Below are positions 47,427 through 58,680 of a stretch of 64,000 bases of DNA, piece after piece (the first letter of the stretch is position 1; each line of letters starts with the position of its first letter). The stretch spans positions 40,516,859-40,580,858 of the forward strand of contig CM059575.1 of NCBI GenBank assembly GCA_030386875.1, read 5' to 3'. Both the position numbers and the translations under genes were made by a program. The notes under the pieces are model-generated. The model saw only the letters and a list, made by a program, of their open reading frames with translations, had not been told where the DNA came from and searched no databases. The DNA comes from Morinoia aosen (lineage: Eukaryota > Arthropoda > Malacostraca > Amphipoda > Talitridae).

Positions 47427-47959
47427 TTGTGTGTTAGGTTTACCTGTTTGTTTTTTTTTGGTCATGCTAATCGTCTCTGTTTCTGTTCTTCGTGCAGGAT
47501 ACGCAGGCTCTACATGGACGTAGTGACCATCAGAAATAAAATCAGCCTTGTCGATGTTGACACTTTAGTGTCGGCGCTCTCCCAAAATCAGGAAGTTAAA
47601 AGCGACTTCTACGAAGACTTGATGAAGTCGCGTTTACGTATGGACCTTTTGCCGGACAGCGTCACCGACGTCCTGGTGATGCTGCTTGTGTTAACAACAA
47701 TGGGGTTGGGGACCATACTCTACTACGTCATGAAGAGTTTGGAGGTTCTCTCCGAGCGTTTGGAGGATTTTCAGCTACGTCGAGGGGCGCTGAGGCCGCC
47801 AAGATACAACAATCACCAGGATCAAGTGTAGTTACAAACGTTAACCTTAGCGGTGATGTGGTGGTGCTGGTGCAACAGCCTGGCGCAAGGCGGGCAAAGC
47901 GGGCGCGAGAAGCAGGACGCAATGAACGTCCCTGCTCCACTGCTAATGTGCGGCCATAA
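47427..47959 (+). pseudogene. Gypsy third ORF, small membrane-protein candidate
   Basis: One frame runs 47427-47831 (134 codons). From the internal Met at 47514 it reads as an acidic/basic helical segment, then one hydrophobic helix (VTDVLVMLLVLTTMGLGTIL), then a charged helix. A second frame is open across the last third and on to 47959, with VVVLVQQPG and a basic RRAKRARE cluster, so the gene may have lost one frame or use both. A splice-acceptor-like site precedes the internal Met. This is the position of env in errantivirus-like elements, but it is far shorter and shows no fusion peptide, furin site or Cys pattern, so I do not call it env. Function unknown. Confidence 0.4.
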
Positions 47960-49010
47960 GTTTGATTTTGAAAATTAGGTTGTTTAAAGTGGAATTAAAT
48001 ATCCAATAAATTAAATTGAAAAATTGGAAATTGAAATTGGAAAAATAAAAAATGGGAAATTGAAAATTAAGAATTGCGGAATTGAAAATTAAGTGTTTAT
48101 TGAAGTGTTTTTGAAATTGTTGAGTTATTATTGAATGGAGTTGTGTTTCTTTTAGCAGTAAGATGATTTAATCACCCCTATAATCTTTTAATATTAATGG
48201 TTTGCTTTTATTAATAGTGTTGCACAATTTTACAAAGGTCCAGCAAAATTTAGGAAGAACGGAACATATGTCTGTGATAAAAAGTTAAGGGTTTACATAA
48301 TTCTAATTTCCTAATGTGTAAACTTTGAGGTTTTCTTTTTCGAATTGTTGGAAATTATTTTTTTTATTTACTAACTGCGTTTAATAATGAGAAGATGTGG
48401 CGTTTTTTTTAACCCTACCTCTGTCGGCGTGCAGACTATTTGGTTGCACGGTAAGTTAGTAGTAATGCTGACCGGTGGTAGCAGCTGGTGTTTTGCTTAT
48501 TACCAATTCGCTTTTTTGTTCATTGCTTTTTAAGTTTAACCTATAAATCGTTTTTCTTTACTTCTGGTGTTACCATGGCTGTAAGGTGTGGAAGAATTTA
48601 AAAAAAAATTTTTTTTGCTCTTCCTTTAATTGCGTGTCTTTAACATTTATTAAGGTATTGACATTTTCTATTTTTGCAATGTTATTGGTTCCTAAATTTT
48701 TCGATGCGATTCTTTATGTTTTTAAATAATTTTTTTTGTGTATTTCAAGTAAGAACTATATTACAGTGTTAAAAGTGAGTGGTAATTGCTAGTGTAAATC
48801 GTTAATGTGCTAATGGGAATGGCGTGATTATAATATTTTTTTTGTTTTGCGTTTTTTTTTGGAGTTTAAATCTCTATAGTTGTTTGTTTCGAGTTCGTAA
48901 ATGATGTTGCGTTTTATCATTTTTTAAAATTATTTTGGCATTTAGTAATTCTACTGAGTTTTCAAACTAGGTTTGGACGGTAAATTAATTAATTACTTAT
49001 TTAGGGATTT
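47960..49010. other. Gypsy 3' untranslated region
   Basis: About 1.05 kb, strongly AT-rich with many T and A runs. Nothing coding. Confidence 0.55.
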
Positions 49011-49021
49011 AGAGGGGGAAG
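49011..49021 (+). promoter_or_regulatory. Polypurine tract
   Basis: AGAGGGGGAAG a few bases before the 3' LTR, the plus-strand priming site expected at this position. Confidence 0.8.
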
Positions 49022-49024
49022 TAA

Positions 49025-49229
49025 TGTGCGCGAGCGTTTACTCTTACCTTTATTGTCTTGCGTTTACTCTTGTCTTCCCCCTGATCCTCGCGTCTCGCAG
49101 CCTTTATAAGGCGTTGTCACCTTTCGGTTGACGCTCAATCATACTCGTGTCTTGTCTGTACCGCAACTGTCTCTCTCCAATAAAGCATCTACCCAAGAAC
49201 ACCTGCAGCGTATTATTGGCCTCCACCGT
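49025..49229 (+). repeat. 3' LTR of Ty3/gypsy retrotransposon
   Basis: Begins TGTGCGCGAG after the polypurine tract. 49029-49229 matches 24972-25172 over 201 bp with about three substitutions. It has the same TATA and AATAAA signals. It is followed by TTAACAAATAAAA, which starts the second copy of segment A. Confidence 0.88.
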
Positions 49230-49235
49230 TTAACA

Positions 49236-49595
49236 AATAAAAAAAATGGTATTTCCTCAGAGAGTTTCTAGATGAAATTATTTTGAATGGTACTGTTCAA
49301 AATGAATGCATACGTTGATGCAAACAACACCCATCCGACGACAATGGCTGTCGGAGCATGTCTAGCAACAATGTCCTTGAAATCCCACAGCTCTACCCTA
49401 TCGCCTGCGCCAGGCAAACGATTTGACGAGAATGCTCGTTTCACACGTAGAATGGCTTACAAAGGCTTAAAATCGACGAGTATATACGTATGTAGCTGGT
49501 TTTTGTAGGTAAAGTTTTAGACGAGTATACTCGTTGACGGCTGAAAAACGAACATTTTGTGAAAACGTATGTACTCGTTTCTGGCGGGGAAGGGG
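49236..49595 (+). mobile_element. Unbroken A-B junction and right end of the piggyBac-like element
   Basis: 49236-49453 matches 11796-12006 (segment A). It runs directly into 49454-49579, which matches segment B of the second palindrome (24881-24966, plus the 35 bp present only in the inverted arm). It then ends with the terminus CTGGCGGGGAAGGGG before TTAA (49596-49599). Palindromic ACGAGTATACTCGT motifs are internal. It is the key to the order of events, since it shows the sequence as it was before the palindromes formed. Confidence 0.8.
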
Positions 49596-50114
49596 TTAAA
49601 TTGCCTTTGGTGGAAATTTGTAAACATTGTATGACCAGATATGTATCGGTTAGGAAACCGCTCTTGATACAGCCTAGCTGCCTGTCTTGCATTGCCATTA
49701 GCAGCACCATAAGCAAAGTACGTATCTGCGATTTAAGCATTTGTTTAACGGTTGATGTTACCGGCATCGTGGATTCATTGAAACTGAACAGTGCCAACAA
49801 GACAAAAAAGAAATAACCTGGCAGCACGATATGGAACAGACCTTCTACCCTCTTGCTAAAACTTTATCATCAAATATCTCGATAACTAAATTTTATTATT
49901 GCAAACTCTCATAGAATAGAAGTGTTTGTAACGTAAATTCAAAATAAATGTCGCGAGTAATTGTGTATTTAAATTTCATCCTTTGAAACAATAAACAGCT
50001 AATATTTTTAAAACCCAAATATTTTTTAAAAAATTTCAAGGAAGAGAAAGTGTTTCATCAGCCATTTTCTACTTGATGTGCAAGTTTGTACCCCTTGTTC
50101 TGAAACACTTTTTC
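49596..50114 (-). mobile_element. Mariner 5' portion (right half of the split element)
   Basis: Starts at TTAA and ends with the TIR ...TTCTGAAACACTTTTTC before TA (50115-50116). Its inner part (GATGTGCAAGTTTGTACCCC) corresponds to the inverted end at 10295-10345. With 10295-11364 it forms one element interrupted at TTAA. Confidence 0.8.
49600..49731 (-). pseudogene. Mariner transposase N-terminal HTH (DUF4817-type)
   Basis: On the minus strand one frame reads TYFAYGAANGNARQAARLY, then QERFPNR, then HTMFTNFHQRQF, the well-known first helix-turn-helix of insect mariner-like transposases with a DUF4817 domain, which binds the TIR. The frame is closed upstream by stops, so the start is lost. 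Downstream it reaches the TTAA and is in register with the GRETGRPIDE segment on the far side of the insertion (11358 downward). Confidence 0.85.
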
Positions 50115-50116
50115 TA

Positions 50117-50646
50117 CATGCTTACACATATACGCACTATACACAGGAAGAAGTTTATGAAGCATTGTGAAGAAATCTTGAGAAATAGTGAGCGACTTGC
50201 AAAAATAAAAATTTGAGAGAAACGAGTTTTGAACTTATATGATTGAGTTGACATGAATAAATTCATTATATATAGTCACAAATAATTTCTTTATTTCTTC
50301 GAATTAGATCCTGATTCAGTTTGCTGATTTAGAGAAGCTCAAAGACAGGAACTTCCTGTCTAGTTATCAGGGTTTGGTCTGCCCATATCTTTTTATTCAG
50401 GTTGAGATTTGCAGCAGTTTCATCAGGTTATTTTTTAGATTAAAAAAATAGTTGAATAAGTTCTATTCATTTTCAAATGTTTAATTGAGTAGTGAAAAAA
50501 GATAACATAACAGTGTGAATACAGGGAGTAACAAGATTCATTTGTTCACATACATATATGGTATGTATTCCATTAAAATTTGGTTACATTTTTTGCTCAA
50601 ATATTTCTAGTTCTTAAAGTTCGATTGGTTTCTTAGTTCTTAAATA
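50117..50646. other. Flank of the mariner with the inverted diverged repeat
   Basis: 50237-50428 is the partner of 8787-8981 / 15036-15230. The remainder is AT-rich with nothing recognised. Confidence 0.5.
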
Positions 50647-50966
50647 CAGTAAGTCCTTGGGTTACGCCAGTCTCTACTCAAGTTGTTTTGTGGTTATGAC
50701 GTTCTTCACCAAAAAAAAAAAATAAATAACACTACGCATCATTCTGTCTTGGGCGGTCTAGCGTTGTAAGTGGCATAAACAAAAGGAAGCCAGTTTCTGG
50801 TGAGCGGCAGAAGAATCTGCTTTGTTGTGGTTATACGGCGGGGAAGATGGCAGTATATAGCACTGTGCGTACAGTGTGGGTATTTTCTGTATGTTCCAAC
50901 TTTCGATGAAATCGAGGTAATGGCGCGTCTAACGAACGAATCAACGTCGTAACTCGTGACCCCTTG
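50647..50966. mobile_element. Candidate pogo/Tigger-like MITE
   Basis: 320 bp between TA dinucleotides (50645-50646, 50967-50968). The left end CAGTAAGTCCTTGGGTTACG has the style of Tigger/pogo termini. The right end read inward is an imperfect partner sharing GAGTTACG / GGGTTACG. No ORF. Confidence 0.5.
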
Positions 50967-50968
50967 TA

Positions 50969-53332
50969 TTAATTTTATTTTACAGCTAGATTCTATGATT
51001 CATTTTCATTTCAGTCTGTTGGATATTTGTGTGAGACATTTTCTTCGTATTCTTCTAATCTAAATATTACATTATTTCTTATTTTACTATCTTGCAGTTT
51101 TACCTTGGTTGATAGTCATTAACACAGTTACTTTTGTAGGTATTAATTATTACTCATTTTGATCTGAGAAGCATACTAACCCTGTAAACTCATTTCCCCA
51201 TCAGATAGTTGTCCTCTCACCGTGTAGAAAAACCTAAGGTTTTTCTTCCGGACTTTATGGCAGACTTTTTTCTCTATAAAAGACTCCCGTAAAAATTAAA
51301 GTACAATTAAACTAAAACGTCACTAAGAATTAATTTCAATGAAAGGCGCAATCATTTGGTGTACTGTTCAATAAAATTTCTTTCTTCTTGAATACACCGA
51401 AGAATAAGCAACCTCTGCAGGCCTTGCCATAGCTTCAGCGTTGTTGCCTACCAGCCTTCCACCGCACTTGACCACCTGCACTTCTCTTCAATTTTGAAAA
51501 GCCAACGTAAGATCTACATTCTCCTGAGTGTGGCCGGTGTTGTGGCCACTGTCTTCAGCTTGTCATCTCTCCCGCATCGAGAGAGCCCTGACGGTGCCAT
51601 GATCGGCTAGACGTCTCTGCCGAGCTTCTGACTCCCTGCGCTTCGCTTGTTTTGCCACTCGAGTTCGGCTGCTTAACTGATGTAAGTCACCATAATGGTT
51701 AGCGCCACATTTTTACGTAGTGACGTCAGTTGCAGTTCTACAGAACTGGCCTTACTTACCTTAAATAAAATGGGAGAATTAAATTCTCTAGTAATGTTGC
51801 CATAAATCAATTTAATTCTTATTTTGTATTAATACGGCAATTGTTAATCCAAATTTCTCTTTGAATTATTATTAAATTTTGTGTTGTAAGCTAGATAACT
51901 GAAATTAATACTAATGTATTGCTATATTTAATTACTATTAACGTAGGATTTAGCATATTTACCGAGACTTGAATTAGTCTTCATACAGCTAATCCTAGAA
52001 ATTACGTAATAACTATTTAAGCTGAACTCTCTAGCCCTGCATTATTTTCTGCAAGACTAGGCTTTCACCAAATACCCAATTCTCTCGCTATTTCGCTATT
52101 CATAATTTACTCACGTGGTCTTTCTGACCCGTCAAATTTTGGGGCGTGACAAATTTATATTGAACAAACATTTTAGTTATTAAATTTTTGAGCAGTTGTT
52201 ATCGACTCAGTTTCTTCAACTTCCTAAATATTTGTTCTCCCATGACAGTGATTGTGGCACGGTGCTGGAGGGGCGCTATGGGCGTGCTGGCATCTCAGTC
52301 TCATCCTTCTTCCGGCCCATTCGCAGGATGGAATATCAGTCATAATTCATGTAGTCAATGAAATAAATTACCCTAAACTTTTGACTGTTTCCTATCCCTG
52401 CATCAGTGCCACGTTTCGTTTTTGTCACACCATCCAGGTTCTCATTCTTTGTGTTCTATTTCATTGTTTTTCAGTCAACAGCTATTCATCCTCTACTCAT
52501 TGTCCCCTACTTCCCCATCTAAATTAAACATAAATTCCTCTTCCCATTTTCCTTACATTCTCATCATGTACCTCTCTTACTTCACCCTCACTAACTTTTC
52601 CTTTAACAGAGCTTCCATTGTACTCTTTACTCCAGTCAAAGTGTTTTGCAGATTGTTTTTAATAATTCTATGATACCTAACTCGACTGAACTTTTTTCTG
52701 GCTTTCATTGCGCCAGTTTTGAGTGGATAAGAAGTTAGTCTAATCTGCACTCATCACATTTACAATATTCTACCCAACGACTCATGGCCGCAGCACTTTC
52801 ACACACCACCCTATTTGTGCTTTTCACCCCATGCTTTTTTGCTTCTTTACCCTTCTGTACTTTTCCACTTTTCCTTAAAATAATTTATTGTTCTCCCTTA
52901 AGTCTCCCTTTAACATTCTACCCAACCTCCTACATGCTTGTTTTTCCTTTACTTTCCTTTTTCCAGCCGTTTTTCTGTCCGTATACTTTGCTTTCATACT
53001 CTACTCTGTCCCCAAAATTTTGTAGCCATTTCCTGAACGCATTTGCTGCAACAGTGCTAATAATTACTAGGTTACACTGTTAATACAATTTTAGAGCCAG
53101 AAATGATAAAATGAGTACACTATAATCTGCAGCACATCCCAATTTGCTTAAATTTTGTTTTTAGGAGCACTTGTGTGAAATTATAAGAGAAATTAACTTA
53201 CAATCACACAATTGAATTTTCCTTCAAATACAAAACACACACATGAGTATTGAATAAAGCAATTAAACATTTTTTGCAATAGTTGCTCCAATTTTGGCCG
53301 ATTGACTGAGGAGCATACGGCAGGACACTCAC
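50969..53332. other. Non-coding DNA downstream of the Sec5 exon (probably intron)
   Basis: No exon, RNA gene or transposon terminus recognised. I looked specifically for the next Sec5 coding block (the KESAVWVE-type segment) on the minus strand and did not find it. 52400-53050 is strongly C/T-rich on the plus strand, so the ORFs there are composition artefacts. A short AAAAACCTAAGGTTTTT palindrome lies at 51228-51244. Confidence 0.55.
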
Positions 53333-53485
53333 CTCTGAACTGTACAGTAGAAGTGCCCCGTCCTCCAGATAAGGTTGTGATTATTACATCTCCTTTGCCA
53401 TTGCCCCCACCACTGCGAGCAATTACTTTTGTGCTTGATTTCCATTCTGCAGTTAGCAGACAGTCCATACCGCAAATAACGAGAC
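53333..53485 (-). CDS. EXOC2: Exon of exocyst complex component 2 (Sec5), IPT/TIG domain
   Basis: A 153-bp internal coding exon on the minus strand. It opens after a polypyrimidine tract and acceptor (TTTTTCAAG, AG at 53486-53487) with the last two bases of a split codon. It encodes [41 protein letters not shown] and RGTSTVQFR, and ends at a perfect donor (AG|GTGAGT, intron from 53332 down). The protein matches the N-terminal IPT/TIG immunoglobulin-like fold of Sec5/EXOC2 from insects to mammals (ICGxxCLLTAEW, KGDIIVTTxSGGxGTSTV). In animals this domain binds the small GTPase Ral and links it to the exocyst, which tethers secretory vesicles at the plasma membrane. The previous exon (start of the protein) should lie beyond 64000, the next beyond the left part of the window. 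No stop or frameshift: the gene looks functional. The larger ORF here is the exon read through into introns. Confidence 0.9.
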
Positions 53486-54860
53486 CTTGAAAAATATGGG
53501 AAAAATTAATAAACACGTATTTGATTTTAAGGCTCTCTTTGGCTGCCAAAAGAAAAATTGAAATTGTGTTTATAGCTCTGCAAAGAACAAAACACACTGT
53601 CACCCTTTCAATACTATTTGGGACCATTAGGATATATGGGCTAATCTAAAATACTAAGACAATTTATCCCTCACTATTTTTAGGCCTGCTTCTTACTCAA
53701 TTTCTTAGCTTTTTTTTGTTTTTATAAAAATTTATGAAACACACTAAAGACAAAAGCAGCAAAAACTTTCATTTTGAGAGCATGTTTGACTTTAAAAAGG
53801 TTAAAAACTAGTTTTCCCTAGATTAAAGCTTCTGCTGTCTGGTAAAATAACTTCAGAAAATAAATATTTATAGTTGAGAGCATAAGTAATCTAAAGACCA
53901 TTTTCATGGATTATTGAGTTAAATAACATAAACAATAAGCACAAAGCATGCTAGATCTTGAAAATAAAAATACAGTTCAATGTATAATCAGAAGGTTATA
54001 GTTGACCGAATTAAAATCTGAAGTTTGATTTGCCATCAAAAGAAATTACTTTGTGTAGTAGAGAAAAGTCAAAAGATCCCAATTTGCAACTCATTTTCAG
54101 GTCCAATATAGTATGCTAAGTAATGAATTGCCAGTTTAGAAAGATGCCATCCGTCACTGTCTTCAACAAACATGCTTACAGTTAAGATCACCTAGAAAAT
54201 CCCTAATTTTAAAGAAAGAATGTTCCTCATTCATTACAATAAGCTGAAAAAATCTATAAACAATCAAGGATTCTAGAATTGAACTTTTTAGATCAAATAC
54301 TGGTCACTATTGTTCAATGATAAATGAAGCTCCTGAAAACTTCATTTCAACTGTTTAAATTTGAAGGGGCAGAACCATGGTTTTGGGATGCTTATTTTCC
54401 ATGTAGAACTGGGGACTTGGATATAATGAAAAAGCAAATAAATAACTGCATGTATAGACCCTGCGTAAAACCCTGCAGTAACCCTGCATAAAATTTGATA
54501 TTGTAGATAAATCCCATAATTTGATTTATATTTTCAATATATTTGATTTCCAATTTCCTTAAATATTCTGTTGATAAACCGTGCAATTTACTTTTGATTT
54601 TCAATAGCCTTTCAATTAATTATTTTCAAGATTATTGCAATTGTCTCACTGCATTTTAAATAAACCAAGAATAAGAAGAAATTTATAATTTAACAAGTTG
54701 AATACTTCGGCATGTCACAGTGTTACCGGGAGGCCTGCTAAGGTTCTCATCACGCACTATTGGATATGGTTTTTGTTTTATTCTGTGAGAATATTGGTTT
54801 ACATGCTTAATTTGTGTTTCTTTTTGTTTGTTTCAGCCTAGATTCTTGCTGTGCTATGAA
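53486..54860. other. Sec5 intron, part upstream of the exon
   Basis: AT-rich, no exon or terminus recognised. It lies between the acceptor at 53486 and the first foldback element. Confidence 0.6.
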
Positions 54861-54868
54861 CTATTATT

Positions 54869-57800
54869 TAGTGATGTACCGATACCATTTTTTTGGCTGA
54901 TACCGATACCGATACCGATACCCATTTTTTGGCCGATACCGATACCGATACTCCGATACTTGAAAATACCGATACTTTGACCGATACTACTACCGATACC
55001 GATACTTTTACAATAACCTAACCTAATAATACCCGTTGTATGTTAGTTTATGTATTAGTTCGGTGTCCACTTCTTAAGAAACATAGGATGTTTGAGTTTG
55101 TGGTATCACGGAGACCGAATTCCTCAGTGTAACATTGAAAGATCGTCTGTACATGCAATGATATGTTTGAAATTTAATCAGGATAGGTTAGTAGTATTGG
55201 ATAGGTTGTTGTGATCGCCGTAATTTGCGCGTTTTCCTAACCATGTCGCTTTTGTGCAGCTTTCAGGCCATATTGAATAATTAAAAGACATTAAATTAAA
55301 TATAGTAATTTGGTGTATAGCTGTGCCCGAAGTAATCATTTTTGAGTAATTGTGATTTGTCACCGGAGGAGAACTCAGAGTCAAGAGAGCTTTGTGTGTT
55401 CTTGTGCATATGTGTTCGGCATAAACATTTTAAACCTACCCGACTTTACGTTCTACGTATTGGCAACAGTGGAAAACGCATTAGTGGTGTAGGGTCTACA
55501 AGAACCGCAGTTGCTCCCATGTAATGACGATCGCTAGGCCTTCGCGTCGTGAACGTGCTTTGCGGCGGTGCGTGTCACGACATAGAATTAGGATAGCATA
55601 AGGTAGATAATGTTGACGGAATTTTTCCATGGGTCCATCTAGCTTAACGATGACATTGTCCTTGGCATTTCCATGGGTCATGCTGCTACCTAATAATACC
55701 CTTGCCCTTGGTTTATTTGTTCGGTGTCTGTTTCTTCCATTTCTCTGTCACTCACGCTCATGAGGATAGTTATAATGGCCGTATCTGTGATACGAGTTTC
55801 AACGGTGCGAAAAATATTTTTCATCACGGGTACTGTTAGGATGGAAATACTGTATTTGTTTAACATCTACATCTTGAAAATTCGTTCATGAAAAGTATTG
55901 AATCCCATTTTTGGCAGGCCGTGTACACTTGTATTAAAATAAAACCATTATAACTCCTACATGGGAGTTATAATGAAATGATTTCCTTATATGTATAATA
56001 ATACAAAAATATTGACAAAAAAGTTTCCGATTTTGAAAAATATAATGCTCTTGCTTTGTTAACTATATTGTTGAGAAATACAACAAAATGAAATCCATTC
56101 AATAGATATGTGTTTCTAATCGTATTGCAACGTAATGTAGACTAGCTATAATAGCAACTGGCTCCAAAAGTGGACCAAAACAATAGTTTCTCCAAAAAAG
56201 GATTGTCATTTTCGTGTTATTCACACCAAATACGAGTACATACTTTGGCGAAAGAAAATATTAAAATTCAGTAAGCCCCGAAACCGAAAATATCCGCAAA
56301 CACGCAACCATCTATAAGATGAAGAATTTAAAAACGACAATTTCAAGGAACTTGATCATATTCATTAGGAATACGTTTCGGAGTCCAGATCCATCATCAG
56401 TTCGTAAATTTACAAATCATTATGTCTGCAATAAAGGATAAAGCAAAATGTTGGATACAGTCATTAAAGGAAATCAAGAAAATAAAAATAAAATTAAAAC
56501 ATGTCCCAGACAAACTAAAGTCGACAAGATTACTATTTAGTTACAATTTGTTATGGGTAGGAACTATCAGAATTGTTGAGGGCCGGTTTTCGTTTAAAAA
56601 TATGTAGCGTCTCTAAAATTCTGAGGTCATATGCAGTTGAAGCCGAAACTAAGATTTAGTTGCATTTTACTGCGTGATTACGTACTGCGGAGTGTGAGGA
56701 GTAAGCTAATTTGTTCCTCGCGCGGAAGCTTCGACCCCAATGTTCGACCATTCTGTTATAAAAATTTCGTGACATCATGCCGACGTACGATGATGTGCAC
56801 TGCACACAACTGTATAACTGTTAAAAATAAATCAGAGATCGAGGTTCGCATCTCCATCGGAAGCGTATCCTTGTACCGGAAATATGAAGCAACCATAAAA
56901 TTATACAATTCCGGTACAAGGATACGCTTTTGATGGAGAAAGAGCCTTTCTGATTTATTCTTACAGTTGTGTGCAGTGCACATCATCGTACGTCGGCATT
57001 ACGGCACAAAATTTTTATATCAGAATGGCCGAACATCGGGGTTGAAGCTTCAGCACGGGGAATGAATTCGCACAATTCGTACGTAATCACGCAGTAAAAT
57101 GCAACGAACCGATATCCTCTGCGGACTTCAAAATCTTAGATTCGGCTTCAACTACATGTGACCTCAGATTTTCAGAGTCGCTACATATTTTTAAAAGAAA
57201 ACTGGCCCTCAACAATTCTGACAGTTCCTACCCATCGTAAATTGGAAGTAGATCATGTCGATTTTACTTTCTCTGGGACATGTTTTTATTTTTTTGTTTT
57301 CGTGATTTTCTATAATGACTGTATCCAACATTTTATTTTTTCTTTTATTGTAGTCGTAATGAATTTTAATTTTACTAACTGATGATGGAGCTGGACTCCG
57401 AAACGTATTCCTATTAAATATGATTAGGTTCATTGGAATTTTCCTCGTTTTTAAATTCATCAAGTTGCGATGAAAGCAATCAACTGACCCGTTCAGATGT
57501 ATTGAACTTTAATATTGTTCGTGAATTGTTCAAACATCTTAACATAGAAGAAAAATGCAAGATTCGTAATGAACGGTGATATGCATGCTAAGTTAAAATA
57601 AATTATTAGCTTCGTATTATTTGGCGATTTACAAGCTAAATTAAAATAGAATTTTCGGCAGTTTCTATATTAAGTTCACAAAAACATTCAAATGCACCTT
57701 CAACTTTATTAAATTGGTTTGGTTTTTGTTAGCCTGTCACATACTTAAAGTTATGGACATTAGGTCAAAATATAAAGGTTTAGTCTTAAAGGTATAAAAA

Positions 57801-58672
57801 TTTTATGTAGCTACAGGGTTTAACTATTCATTTTACATAGCTTTCAGTTATGACCGTGACTCATCGGGAATTCAAAGTAGTGAATTCAGTTAACGGGCCT
57901 GATTGAACGCTATAATTCAACAGTTAGCTATCTAATTTATTAGGTATGAATAGGCTCTTTATTTGATTACAAGTACGCACAGCCCGTCAAAAATTACGGG
58001 ACTCACTAACTTTCTTGAACAAATTTTCCAAATGTGATGCCCAACGAATGTATTCATCCTAACAGCGCTCGTGATGAAAAATATTCTTGTTCTTACGCAC
58101 TGGTGAAACTCGTATCACAGATACGGTCACTATAACTCTCCTCATGAGCGTGACAAAGAAAATGGAAGAAGCGGACTCCAAATAAACCAAGGGTATTATT
58201 AGATAGTAGCAGGACCCTCGGAGATTCCATGGACAATGTCATCGTTAAGCTAGGCGGACCCGAGAAAAAATTCTGACAGTAGTAGTATTACCTAACCTGT
58301 GCTAACCTAGCCTATCCTAATCTAAGCTAAGCTAACCTATGCTATCCTAACAAAACCTATCCTGAAAAAATGTCAAATATTTAAATGCATGGAAACGCCA
58401 TCTTTTAATGTTACACTGAGGAATTCGGTATCCATGATACCGCAAACTCACACAACGCGGACACCAAATATATATATAAATAAACACACAACGGGTATTA
58501 TTAGGTTAAATACTTTTACTTTCATGATTTATGACCTTCATTTGAATGATAAAATACGTATTTTTGGAAAGTATCGGTAAAGTATCGGCCGGATTTTGCC
58601 GATACCGATACCGATACCACTAAAAATGGCCGATACTGCCGATACCGATACCGATACATCGGTACATCACTA
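54869..58672 (+). mobile_element. Foldback hAT-type non-autonomous element, copy 1
   Basis: 3804 bp with ends TAGTGATGTACCGAT / ATCGGTACATCACTA and an exact 8-bp target duplication CTATTATT (54861-54868, 58673-58680), which fits hAT. Nearly the whole element is one imperfect palindrome: each ~1.85-kb arm pairs with the other, folding at a small hairpin near 56870-56925 (TCCTTGTACCGGAA against its complement). The outer ~150 bp at each end are arrays of the hexamer ATACCG. No transposase is encoded. Confidence 0.85.
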
Positions 58673-58680
58673 CTATTATT

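Noticed and set aside
47427-47831. Errantivirus-type env gene
   Set aside because: Too short, no signal peptide plus fusion peptide arrangement, no cleavage site and no Cys pattern.
52252-53083. Hydrophobic ORFs resembling membrane proteins
   Set aside because: The plus strand is C/T-rich here, which forces Ser/Leu/Phe-rich translation; no start context, motif or splice support.
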